Shown piece by piece: positions 1 to 27,999 of a stretch of DNA of 64,000 nucleotides (its first letter is position 1; every line of letters starts with the position of its first letter). The notes under the pieces are model-generated. The model worked only from the letters and a program-made list of their open reading frames with translations, did no database searches and was not told where the DNA came from. Both the position numbers and the translations under genes were made by a program. Origin of the DNA: Casuarius casuarius (lineage: Eukaryota; Chordata; Aves; Casuariiformes; Casuariidae); the NCBI GenBank assembly GCA_003342895.1, contig PTFA01000193.1, positions 1,423,838-1,487,837 of the forward strand. Reading direction: 5' to 3'.

Positions 1-17766
<17,766 letters not shown>

Positions 17767-20700
17767 AAGACGCTTGTTGGAGTAAGACCCTTATGTTTTC
17801 AGCACACACTTCCAAGCTTGATTTCCATGCATATTCTTATTATTATTTTTATTTCTCTTTGGTAGCTACATGACCAAGTTTCTCCGGTACTTTCTGTGTG
17901 GTGGTCAGACAGCCATGCACGTGCTCCAGCCCTTTTGTTACCCAGCTGACTGTGAAGCCAACATCAGACGAGCCAGTACCATTTGCCCAATTCAGACCAA
18001 GTTCCCTCACAGTTTTCAGCTGTCAACCAGGATATTTTAGTTCATGGTGTGGGGTAGGCGAGAAGCATCCCCTACGCAGTGGGAGGTAACCAGCTCCTTT
18101 CAAGAGACAATCACGTTCGCTTTAAATTAGTTTCTTTTGTCTCAATGAGCTCTTACACAATTCCGATGAAAATTCCTGGTGGGAACAGAGCAGGGATCGC
18201 AGGAGCCTTTTCAGAGGTTGGATCCGCAGGTTCCCCGTGCCGCTCGCTTTGCCCAGTAAGAGCTAATTACCCCCAGGGAGCAGGGCATGATCTGTTTTTA
18301 ACACGAAGTAGCTATGCACAATAACCCTCCTGCTTGGTCTGGTTGATAGGATTTTAATCTGAATTGTAGCTGTTCATGCGTTAGCGGTGTCATCTGCCAG
18401 AAGGGGTGGGGATCACAGGATGCTTTGCTACTTTGCGAGCTACGTTCCAAGTGCCCCAGCGCTGATTTACTCTGGGGCGTTTTACGAGTTTTCGGAGGGA
18501 TTAAAGTTGGCCCTTCGTGTGCGTATTGAGCAGCCAAGGGATTTGGCTAGAAAACTCTCGTGCGTTCTGTGAACTGGGATCGCAACAGCCGCTTCTTCAC
18601 ACCATTAGCAGATGACTGCACCTCACACGCACCACCACGCTTTCACCAGGACGGCTTAACGTTGGGGTTTTCGTTCGGTTTTTTTGCTCGCAATGAAAAA
18701 AAAAAATCCAAATAGGAAATCGTATTCAAGGAGGAAAACTGCAGTTTTTTTGTTGGTGGCAGGTTTTTTTTGGATGGGGATGCGTAACGTGAGAGGAGGC
18801 AGGAAGGGTCCAAGGAGACACGTTAGTGAGGTCCTCCTGCAGCCGCAGCCCCGCGGCATCGCGTCCCTCCTGCTCGCGCCCGCTCCCGGCCCCCGGGCCG
18901 TGGGGGGCCGCGCTCCTCTAAGGGAAGCGGCCGTTTTCTTAGAGCTGCAAGATCTGCTCCTGAAATTTGGGAAAGCGATAGCCGTGTTCCTCACCTGTAA
19001 ATGCTAGAGACGATGTTTTGCTCTTTAAGGACCTGTAGTTAAAAAAGAGATATTTATAATTTATTTATGCAATCTGTTTCAGGACATTTTTGGGGTTTTT
19101 TGTTTGTTTGTTTTTTCCTTTTTTTAAGCAAATGCAAATCACGTCGAGACAGCGTGAAAAGCAGGGGACACTTCCAAAAACCTTTTTACGGAGTTTTTCC
19201 ATTATTCTCTGGGATTTTGGGGGGGTGACGGGACTGTCTTTACAGATGCTTCGTTTGTTATGGGTTGCGTTCTGTAATCTGCCTTTTTCAGCTGCTGAGG
19301 GCAAATGGTCAGATGCACCGGGGGGGGGAGAGCGTTAATCCTCTAGCTTGTTTTAAAGCAAAATAGTGCCTGTTGCCCAACGCTGAGTCCCGTTCATATC
19401 AACCCTTAAGAACAGGTTTAGTCCCGAGCAGGAGGATGGTATTTTACGGTGTTTCCAAAGGGCTACGCGAATCTAGTTGTAGATCGAAAGACTTGGCGAA
19501 CCGAATCGAAGGGCCCAGCCTCGGCGAGTGTGAACGAGCATCTCCCCCGCGGGACTTCAGTGCAGCTACATTGATTTACACCAGCTAAGGATTTGGCCTG
19601 AAACTCTGAGCAAACCCTGGCTTTGATTGAGCTTTTTTCCTTTTTTGCGTGCGGCTCGGCGCATCTTGTTGCAATCCCGCTGCCTAATTCGCTCAGAGCA
19701 AACTGGGACGTGCGTAACCTCGGGACGGCGGCGGCAGCAGCTTGTGTCTCATAGACACGTTGGAGGTATTCGGGGGGTGTTTTGCCTCTGCGGGCTTTGG
19801 AGATTCTCGTGCTCTTTTGGCTCTTTTTTATATTTGTCCGTGCCAGTAGCTGTATTGGGGTCGGCGTTTTCTCTCTCAAGGTGCAACACGGTTCTGACCC
19901 TTCGCTTTATTGCAGGGATGTGCGAAGCGGGTGGTGAACTGGAGCCTCCGCGGTGACTTCAGGCCTCGGCGGCTGCGAGGATGCAGGCAGGTGCATGCGC
20001 TATTGCTCTCCTCGAAAGGGATGTGACGGGGGTTTTTTTTGCTTCCTCTCTTTTTTAAGTAGCGTGTTCTGCTTTATAAGGAATAACTGATGTCTTCACC
20101 GCCGCGTACAGTGCACCTAGCTAGCCCCTGCCTATCCGTGGGTCCAGAGCGATGGTTTTGTTCAAAGCCTCCCATCCCTCAGCTTTCCCGAAAGAGTGAG
20201 TGGGCTTTCCACCTTTGGTTGCTTCTTTGAAAGGCAAAAATAACCCAATTCTGCCCTGGTCCTATTTTATACGGTTAAGTGAGACAGGCCGCAGGCGGGA
20301 CGAGCCTTGTCGAGGAGAGCACCGCGGTAAGAGCTGCCTGGGCTTGGCTTTGCTGCTCGCCGCCCTGCAGACACGTCCCCTGGCAGCAGCTTTGGGTTTG
20401 GGAGGGTGTCCGAAGGGAAAACCGCAGAACAGCTCACGCTTTAACGCAGATGCCGAGATGAAGCAGCGCTTAACTACTGCGGCGTGCAGGGTTTTCACGC
20501 TACCACGTGTCGCATTTTCACGGGATTCTTGCACTAATGGTTTACCATCTGTTCTCTCTGTAAATGGGTGCACTTTACTGTTTGGATTTGTTACTATGAT
20601 AAATACTGGATATTTAAGCGTGAGTAGTGTCTTCATTAGAAAATAGCAAAACAGCTCTTGTCTCTTAGTGTATTTTTCAAAAAAAGAAGAAAAAAAGAAA

Positions 20701-20967
20701 AGAAACGAAGCAATGAACCATAACATTTATAGCACAAGAACTGACTCTTGTATATAAGCATCAGCAGATTGAGTAATTTTTAAATACAGGATTATTTGCA
20801 GTGATTTTGAAGCGCTTCCCCAGCAATTTTCTTAGGGACAGCTGAGGCCCCGTGGTTACGGTCGTCACCGGCTCGGTAAGGAAGGCCCCTCTCCCTCGCA
20901 AAGCCGCCCTTCGAACCGGCCTGCGCATCCTCCGGGGCACGGTTAGCATTTGGCACGGCCGGGAAAA

Positions 20968-20973
20968 AATAAA
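20968..20973 (+). terminator. Candidate internal poly(A) signal of TANC2
   Basis: A canonical AATAAA about 3.2 kb after the TANC2 stop, just before the CpG-rich block. Use as a cleavage signal is inferred only. Confidence 0.35.
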
Positions 20974-21059
20974 GCAGAGGTCGCTTGGTGTTGGCTGTCG
21001 CGTGTAGCCCGATGGTGAAGTGCGCTGTTGCACTCGATGGAGCCCGAGACTGATTTCGC

Positions 21060-22520
21060 TTAACGGCTTGGCCGCGCGGGACGGGTTGCAGCCGGCAGGT
21101 CCACGCGTAGCCTCGCGGCAGAGCTAAGATTTGGGACGCGGCTGCCAGTGCCTCCGTCCCCGCCGCGGTGCTGCAGCTGGCGAACCCCCGTTTTGCTCGC
21201 TGCTAGGAGGAAACCCGACTCTTGATAACCTTGAAACCCCCCCAGCGCCGAATTTGGTTCTCGGGACCGGTGCGGCGGGCGATGCCTAGGCAAATACCTG
21301 TATTTAAGCGAAGCACCCAGCAGATGTCCCTCGCACTCCGCTCCGTGGCGTTGGCCGGGCGAAGCTGGACCCTCTCCGCCAGCCTCGGGCATCGGTGTCC
21401 GCCGCGGTGGCGTCGCCCGTCCTTCATTTCTTTCCCGGGCTGGAAGGACCCCCCGGCCCCGGGAGAGCGGAGGCGGCTCGGCGCGCGGCTCCGTCCCTTC
21501 CCGGCCAGGTCAGGAATGGCATTGACGGGCTTTGAAAAGGGTTTTTGTGGCTGCTGAAGCGCTTAGGCAAGGCAGGGCTCGGGGGGGGAGCCCTCGGCGG
21601 GGGTCTCCCGCGAAGCCGGGCGGCTGCTGCCTGCACGTGGGTTCATCTGAGCACCAACCTTTTTTTCCCCCCTTTTTTTTCTTTCATGGCTGTAAAGAAA
21701 ACCGCTTAGCTAGTGCAACCATCGCTGTGCGCCTCTAAACAACCGCCGAAGCCATAGCTGGGTGAGGTCCCGCACCAGGGTGGCTACCAAATTTTGCCGT
21801 GATTCAGTCCCCCCAGTACAAAGATTATTCAGGGTAGAGCCAGGAGAAGCGGAGCTCAAACCGAAGTGCCAGCTACGCCTTATCTAGAGGAGCCCGCCGC
21901 CGCGGCGGGTCCTCGGGCTCCGCCGCACGCTCTGCGGGTCCCGCTTGGATTTGGCCTTGGGGAAGCGGAGCAGCTCGTCTCCCGGGATTCGCGTTGAAAC
22001 AAGGGCTTAGGGCGAGAGCTGCCGCCCCCGGCACGCGAGCCGCGGCCGGCGGGACGCGCTTGGACACAAGCACAACGGCGGAGGTCGGTCTGCTTTTTCT
22101 CAGCGTCGTTTGGACACCGGCTGGATTTTGCGTTCGATCAAACTCTTTTTCTAACACAAACCACTAAGGGCTCAATCATTTAGCACGATCCGTTCGCGTC
22201 CCGGCTCCCGCCCGCGGCTGCATCTCGCCGGAACCGCTGCCGATCTCCCCGAGGGAAAACGCGGAGCCCAACGCGCTCGCCGCAGCGGACGGACGCCCAG
22301 CACGCCCGCCGTATCCTTTCCGCCCGCCGCTCTCGTAGCTGTCGCGGTCCCCGGGAGCCGGCGGGGCGAGGGCGGCTCGGCGAGGACTGAGGCCGCGGGG
22401 CGGCCGGGGGCGCGGGGGGGACAAGCCTCAGGCCCGGGGCGGTCGGTCCCTTACCCTCAGCCCGCCTCGATGTGCACTGATCCGCCGGGCACCGTTAGCG
22501 AGCTCAGAGCAGCACCGTGT
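21060..22520. promoter_or_regulatory. CpG-rich block inside TANC2 3' UTR
   Basis: CpG dinucleotides are dense here, most strongly at about 21,860-22,450, while flanking UTR is AT-richer. No coding exon of either strand fits. It could be an orphan CpG island with promoter or enhancer activity, or simply local GC bias. Confidence 0.45.
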
Positions 22521-23130
22521 GCGTTAAGTCCGTTTTGTTAATACACCGCTGACTCCAGAGCCGGCCGTGGACTCTTCCAGCGCTGCAGGTGTCATTTCCG
22601 TCGAGCGTTTTCTTTCCCATAGTGTCACATAACGGCGTTTTGTCTCTGTTCTGTCTTCACGTCCGCGAGGATCCGAGTCAGTGCAAATATGTACAGCATA
22701 TCCACTCCGTGCTTTGTACTATTCCCTGGTTGCCATCCTTCAAGACACTTGCTGGGAAGACCTTTGAGACACTTAATTTTCCTTTAGCTTTTCTGTAATT
22801 CCGATGTAAAGGACTTTCTCTGTACAGTATATTATTCAATGCATGTTCTGTTCTCTCTACTGATATATCGAACACCACACAGTCGTGACGTCGCGCAGCG
22901 GGAGGAGCGACCCCTGCACCCAGCGGAGGCCTTCGCCTCTCACGTATAAGGAAAGAAGACAACATATTTTTTCCTTTGCTGTATTTGCTTGAGCAGAGTT
23001 TTCTTGTCTGTACATGTGAGCTGTGAGATAGATGTGAAAAGTTCCAAAAGAATGCATTTCCCCCCACCCCCCTGTATACAGATTGTAATCTGTACAATGA
23101 AAACTGTATGTATGAAAAAATGTACTTATT

Positions 23131-23136
23131 TATAAA
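23131..23136 (+). terminator. Candidate distal poly(A) signal of TANC2
   Basis: A TATAAA variant hexamer in an AT-rich end segment. Sequence past about 23,160 becomes GC-rich and unlike the UTR. This is an inferred transcript end. Confidence 0.4.
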
Positions 23137-23160
23137 TGGTTAACACTTGGGAACAGAGCC

Positions 23161-23590
23161 TGGACTGGTGTTTTTCCCCGCGCTGCAGCCCGAAGGGGAG
23201 GAAGGGGCGCTCCGTGGCTCCTCGGCATGGCTGGGCAGAAATGAAAATAACGGCTTTAACAGGACGGTGCACGAGGCGACCGGAGTGGGGCTGTCGCTGA
23301 GTGCGGGGACGCGGTCACGGGAGGAAGGCGGATGCCGAGCGCGGGAAGCGGCTCGCGGCGGGCAAAGCGCGGCAGGTCCGCGACGGGCGAAACGCCGAGT
23401 TTACTTCCCAGCACCAAGTATTTTGCAGCGCAAAAAACTCCTTTTCTTTAGGATTCTTTAGGATTGAGTCTTTTCTAACAGAGCCCACGCTGGACAAACC
23501 CAGCGGGGACGAACGGGGCGGCTGCAAGCGGCGGAGGCGCGAGAAAATCTTGCGCTTTGGGGTGTTTTGAAACAGGAGGAGGGCCAAGTT
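23161..23590. other. Short gap between the convergent TANC2 and CYB561 3' ends
   Basis: About 430 bp of GC-rich sequence separates the inferred 3' ends of the two tail-to-tail genes. No gene or repeat family is seen. Confidence 0.5.
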
Positions 23591-23601
23591 AGCTGCAAAT
23601 A

Positions 23602-23607
23602 TTTATT
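23602..23607 (-). terminator. Candidate CYB561 poly(A) signal
   Basis: The plus-strand TTTATT reads AATAAA on the minus strand, about 1.05 kb downstream of the CYB561 stop, in an AT-rich patch of otherwise GC-rich DNA. Confidence 0.5.
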
Positions 23608-24231
23608 AGGTCAGGAGCATCCACGAAGCAGACGGTACATGGCACAGGAGGACAAACCATCTCAAGCGTTAAGGCATCACCGTCGCGCAGCCCGTTTTCA
23701 GTGCTTTGAGCCGCCCGGGGAACCCTGTCGGGAGCAGCAGCCCTGACACGCGGCTGCTTGAATGAGGCGGGTTAAAATAACGAGTAGAAAATCCTGGCAA
23801 TTGTAAACATCGGATCTGCTCTTTGGCATAAAGAAACACAAATGGAGCATGGCAGTTGCTTTTTTTTTCTTTTTTTGAGGCACGTTTCCCGCAGGGGCCA
23901 GGGCTCTCTGCAGACTCAGCTCGGAGCCCGGCTTCTCCTGGGCCTTGGACTGCAGGGACCTGCAGCAGGGAAAATCCCCTCGGGGACAGCCCGGCCTGTG
24001 GTTTCCATCAGCAGAGCAGTCATTTGGCACGATTTCGGGAAGCGTAAGAAGCGGATGAGCCTAGCGAACGTGCCGACTCCGGCAAGCGGGGACAAGGGAA
24101 GGCGGCCGGGAACCGCTGTCCCAGTGGGGCGGGTGACTCAACCTGAGTCACCCTGAAAGGAGAACGGGTTTTTTCAGGAAAAAGCCGCTGACGGATCCAA
24201 CACTGTGCAAACAGGGTGCCTGCAGGGCGCC

Positions 24232-24308
24232 GGGGCTGGGAGGTAGGACCGGGGCTGGGAGGTAGGACCGGGGCTGGGAGGTAGGACCGGGGCTGCCAGG
24301 TAAGGACC
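24232..24308. repeat. 19-bp tandem repeat, about four copies
   Basis: The unit GGGGCTGGGAGGTAGGACC is repeated three times exactly, then once with changes. It lies in the inferred CYB561 3' UTR. Confidence 0.9.
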
Positions 24309-24658
24309 AGGCTGCTACGGAGCGATGCCTGTGGCAGGGAAGGATCCAGCCCCGGCATTTCCCCCGGGAGCAGCTCTTCCCACGGGCAGGGAGGGTTCGC
24401 TGGCGCTGCAAAGCCGGGCTGCGACGGGGCAGAGCAAAGGAGGAATAAGGCCAAGTGATGCTGCGCCCTACGGCCAGCGTCACACCAACAAGCGTGTCCT
24501 TCCCCAGCTGCCCCGTGGGCCCCGAGCCCGGCAGAGCCCCGCGCAAAGGCTCTTCCCGGCGCCGGGGACCGGAGCTGGGCTACGCAGGTAGGATCCGACA
24601 GCGACGACCACACGCGACGAGGCGCCCGCATGCCCAGGGGCCGGGGGGGCTGGGGGCA

Positions 24659-24854
24659 TCACTGGCTGCCGCTGGGGCTCTCGCCCTCCGTGAGGGTCTT
24701 GAAGTCCATGGAGAGGGCCAGCTCCTCGGGCAGCGGCGGGCGCTTCCAGTCGTCGCGCGTCAGGATGTAGCCCACCACCAGCCCGAAGGCGACCAGCAGC
24801 AGCCCCAGGGTGTTGGCCAGGACGCCCTCGGGCACAAACTGGCTGTAGGAGTCC
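24659..24854 (-). CDS. CYB561: CYB561 coding exon 5 (terminal)
   Basis: Residues 189-253: [20 protein letters not shown], a last helix ending [13 protein letters not shown], and the cytosolic tail with [16 protein letters not shown]. The stop TGA occupies 24661-24659 on the minus strand. The acceptor GCCCGCAG is above 24854. Confidence 0.96.
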
Positions 24855-26342
24855 CTGCGGGCACAGAGGGGGCTGCTGAGGGGACACCCCTGTCCTGGGG
24901 GGGACCGGGCCGGAGCCCTGATGCGGTCTCTTCCCCCCAGATGAGTGCAAGAGGTGGGGCTGGTTTTGGGGAGGAAACTCCTGCTCCTAGGGAAAATGAG
25001 GGCACAATGCTAGTGCCCTGGCTACAGCCGGCCTGGCGCATCCTCCGGCCAGCTGTGCCCTGCCCCAGCCAGCTGTGTCCAGTCCCCATCCCATTGTGTC
25101 CTGTCCCCACCAGCTGTGCCCTGCTTCTGGCCAGATGTGCTTTGTCCCCAGCTGTGCCTAGGAAGCCGTGCCTTTACCTTGGCCAGCTGTGCTGTGCCCT
25201 TGGCCAGCTGTGCCCTTTCCCCAGCCACCTGTGTCCTATGCCCACCAGCTGTGCCCTGTCCCCAGCCAGCTGTGCCCTTTCCTTGGCCAGATGTGCTGTC
25301 TCCCCAGCCAGCTGCACGCTGTCCCCCACCAGCAGTGCCCCGTCCCCGGCCGGGGGCAGGCGGCTCTCGGTGGTGACCCCAGCCGTGTCCCAGCGCTGTG
25401 ACGCAGGGGAGCCGGGCCGGGGCCGGGAGCCGGGGGGGGACCCCACCGCCCACCCACCCGGGCACCCACCTGATGTTGAAGAGCAGCATCTCGGTGATGC
25501 CCAGCAGGCAGGCGGCGAGCGAGAGCACGAGCAGGGCGACGCCGCCGAAGACGTGCAGCGGCTTGTAGCGGCCGCGCAGCGCGAAGGCCGCCCCGGGGAA
25601 GAGGAAGAACCCGAAGCCCAGCAGCCACTGGAGGGGGCGGCGGGGGCGTCAGCGCCCGGCCCGCCCCGCCGCCCCGGCCCCCCCCCGGCACCCGCCCTCA
25701 CCTGCACGACGTAGAGCGCCAGGGCGGCCAGGCCGCACCAGCTGTGCAGGCTGTACCCGTGGGCGATGCCCTTCTCGCCGTGCGCCTCGAAGACGGCGGC
25801 GACGCCTGCGGAGAGGAGCCGGGGGGGCGCGTTAGGGCCATCCCTGACCCCCCCCGGGGCGGGGAGGAGGGGGGGGCCGCGCCGGCGCTCACCCACGATG
25901 GCCACCAGCAGCGCCGAGCCGTGGAGCAGCGCGTGCAGCACCTTGGTGGAGCGCTTGGCCTCCTTCCTGAAGACCCGGTAGACCAGGAGAGCTGCGGAGA
26001 GGGGGGGGCGGCTGAGCGGGGCACGAGGCCGCCGGGGCAGGGGGGCAGCTCCCAAATTGAATTCACTTCAGTTCCGCCCCCCCGGGTGCTTTGAAGGCCG
26101 CGGGGTTTGTAACGAGAGGCCAGCGCGCGCCGCTCACCGTCGCCCTGGAGGAAGACCATGCCCACGACCATGCAGAGCGGGTGCACGTTGAGGCGCAGGG
26201 CGCCGGCCCAGGCCACGCCGCCCCGGTAGCGGCCCAGCCAGGCGCCGGTGGCCGCCACGGCCGCCAGGCCCAGCGCCTGCGACAGGGCCACGTAGGCCGA
26301 GAGCCCCGGCGGGCCGGCGGGCCGCGACGTGCCGCCCTCCAT
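24659..26342 (-). CDS. CYB561: CYB561: transmembrane ascorbate-dependent cytochrome b561
   Basis: A di-haem membrane protein that passes electrons from cytosolic ascorbate across secretory (chromaffin-type) vesicle membranes to regenerate intravesicular ascorbate. Coding exons in transcript order are 26342-26138, 25991-25893, 25805-25702, 25627-25470 and 24854-24659, summing to 762 nt (253 residues plus stop; human has 251). All junctions are GT-AG with matching phases. The start is [10 protein letters not shown] and the end SPSGSQ. Six hydrophobic helices are expected. Histidines at 54 (NVHPLCM), 88 (KVLHALL), 122 (SLHSWCG) and 161 (KPLHVFGG) match the four haem-ligand positions of the family. 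The LTRDDWKRP and MDFKTLTEG tail motifs are retained. It is antisense to TANC2 and ACE, and the ATG is the same as in mammals. Confidence 0.97.
24855..25469. other. CYB561 intron before the last exon
   Basis: Most of this 615-bp intron is a degenerate minisatellite (see 25035-25345). The rest is GC-rich with G/C runs. No other feature. Confidence 0.85.
25035..25345. repeat. Degenerate minisatellite in CYB561 intron
   Basis: Roughly 20-bp units built around CCAGCTGTGCCCTGTCCCCA recur about fifteen times with substitutions and small indels. It keeps long spurious open frames on both strands. Confidence 0.8.
25470..25627 (-). CDS. CYB561: CYB561 coding exon 4
   Basis: Residues 137-188: [20 protein letters not shown], then YKPLHVFGG with His161, then a helix ending EMLLFNI. 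The acceptor CTCCAG is above 25627 and the donor GTGGGT below 25470. Confidence 0.95.
25702..25805 (-). CDS. CYB561: CYB561 coding exon 3
   Basis: Residues 102-136: [20 protein letters not shown] then [14 protein letters not shown], with haem ligand His122 in the conserved SLHSWCG. The ascorbate-side loop differs from mammals ([11 protein letters not shown] where mammals have a YHRKKGYADL-type loop). Confidence 0.95.
25893..25991 (-). CDS. CYB561: CYB561 coding exon 2
   Basis: Residues 69-101: [20 protein letters not shown] followed by [13 protein letters not shown], carrying His88. The acceptor TCCGCAG is above 25991 and the donor GTGAGC below 25893. The 99 nt leave a split Gly codon. Confidence 0.96.
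26138..26342 (-). CDS. CYB561: CYB561 coding exon 1
   Basis: Residues 1-68: the start ATG (26342-26340), the first transmembrane helix ([20 protein letters not shown]) and haem ligand His54 in NVHPLCM, ending FLQGD plus one base. The donor GTGAGC lies just below 26138. The exon continues 5' as UTR to an acceptor ending at 26379. Confidence 0.96.
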
Positions 26343-27999
26343 GGCCCGGCGGCGGTGGTGGCGGTGGCGGAGGAAGGCCTGCGGGCGACACGGAGACGAG
26401 CAGCGGGGTCAAGGCGGCGGCGTGGCCCCCCCAGCCCGGCCTCCCCCCCCGCCCCCCGCCGAGGCCCGGAGCCGGCGGCCGCCGCTCCACCCTCACCTGC
26501 CACCGCTTCCTGGTCCGCCCAGCGTCACCGCGGAGGTGGCTCCCGGCCCGGCTTCCCCCTCCCTCCTTCCCCATCCCTCGTCCATCCCGAAAAAGCGAAT
26601 CCTGGGAGGGGTGCACAGAGGGGACCCCCCTTCCCCCGGCTTTTTATGGCTTTTTTTTTAATAAAAGCAGTGTGCGGGGGCCAGCAAGGCTCCTCTGGGT
26701 TTGGGGACCGAAGCGGTGGCTCTTGGGGACACGTGTCCCCCCCCCACGGTGGTGGCTGCGGAGGCGGGGGGGGATTGATGAAGAGCAGGCGCCACTTTGT
26801 TCCCAGCCGCCTTGATCGGATCAGGCCGGATAACTGGGTTAAGGGAATTGGCTGATGCCATTAGCGCTCGCTGCGAACGCCGCCTGCCCGCGCCGGGCCT
26901 CGCTGCCCAGGGCCACGGCGGGCGCTGCCAGGGCGGCATCGGGGGGGGGGGGGGACATGTCACTCCAACCCCCCCCTCGGCACCCCGACCACTTACCGCT
27001 GCCGCTCCGGGGATGGGGAAGGAGCCGCCGCGAGGGAGGCGGCCGCCCTCGAAGCCGCGCGGCTGGGGGTCCCGCTCGAGACCCGAGCGCGGAAAAGGAG
27101 GAGGGGACGGGGCTGCTCGCGGGGCGATGGCCGAGCGGCACCAGGGCTTTTTCCTCCCCTCCTTTCGGCTAAGCCTCCCTGTGAAGCAATCGTCTCTCCG
27201 GGGGGGGTTTTGGCTTGCAAATATTTGCAGGCGATGCAAGAAGAGCTCCGCAAACTCAGCGCAGCCGTCCCGAGCCCGGCGAGGCCACGTGCAGCTCCCC
27301 ATTTCCAAAATCCCCACCGGGCACCTCCCTGTGTCCCGGTGGGGCCGGCGTCGCCCGGATGCTGGATAGGACCCGGGTCCCTTCTCTCCCCGGCGGGAGT
27401 TTTCCTGCCCTGGGGTGGCTGCGGCTTTGGGGTGCCCAGGGCTGAGCACCGTGGTTCAGGACCCCCCACCCCAACCCCAATCCCGTGGGAAACCCCCTCC
27501 CCACTGCTGCTGCCACGGCCGTGCTTGGCTGGGATTTACCCCTTCAATGGCTTTGGGGTAAAGCAATCTTTGGGGGGGGGGGGGGATTTGGGGACCCTCG
27601 GGGCAGCCAGACCTACCTGCGGTGCCGGTGGTGCTGCCGCGCTCGCCCGGCTGCCGCGGCCGCCCAGCCGTCTGCTGCCTCCGCGCCGGCGGGATGCGGA
27701 GCAGTGACAGTGGCGGAGCCAGGGGACAGGGCCACCACGCGTTGGCAAGGCAACGGCAGCGGTGGCGAGGCGAGGCAAGGGGGGGGCCTCCCCTGCAGCG
27801 GGAGGCTGGCATTGCCGGGATGCTCCCGGGGTGGGGGGGCTGTGCGATGGGGGGGGGTATCTGCCATAAAAGGGGATTTTTTTTTATTGTGGGGAGGTGG
27901 GTGACACCGTGGAGGCTGTGACTCACGGAGCCCCCCGCCACGGTGCTGCCAGCCCCACGTCCCCCCGCTGTCACCCCCCCGGTGCTGGGGAGCAGCAGG
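26343..27999 (-). promoter_or_regulatory. CYB561: CYB561 5' region: CpG island with candidate non-coding first exons
   Basis: The first coding exon extends 5' to about 26378, where GCCCGCAG gives an acceptor, so transcription must start further upstream. Three minus-strand donor-like sites in very CpG-rich sequence could end alternative 5' exons: CAG/GTGAGG with exon edge at 26497, GCG/GTAAGT at 26997 and CAG/GTAGGT at 27617. Mammalian CYB561 also uses several first exons. The region has long G runs (for example 26941-26954). Exact starts are not determinable here. Confidence 0.55.

Larger units (their letters stand above)
17767..23155 (+). other. TANC2: TANC2 3' untranslated region (inferred extent)
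   Basis: No coding signal follows the stop. The length I infer, about 5.4 kb, is similar to the long 3' UTR of mammalian TANC2. An internal AATAAA at 20968-20973 could give a shorter isoform. The distal AT-rich end (about 22,950-23,155) carries a TATAAA variant poly(A) signal at 23131-23136 and looks like a conserved UTR end. Between about 21,060 and 22,520 the sequence is unusually GC- and CpG-rich for a UTR. The exact cleavage sites need transcript data. Confidence 0.6.
23591..24658 (-). other. CYB561: CYB561 3' untranslated region (inferred)
   Basis: The sequence after the CYB561 stop lacks coding signal. On the minus strand the first AATAAA I find lies at 23607-23602, giving a 3' UTR of about 1.05 kb. 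A four-copy minisatellite at 24232-24308 lies inside it. Confidence 0.5.

Noticed and set aside
24455..26855. Very long plus-strand open frames opposite CYB561
   Set aside because: These are shadows of the GC-rich CYB561 exons and of the minisatellite on the other strand. They show no family resemblance.
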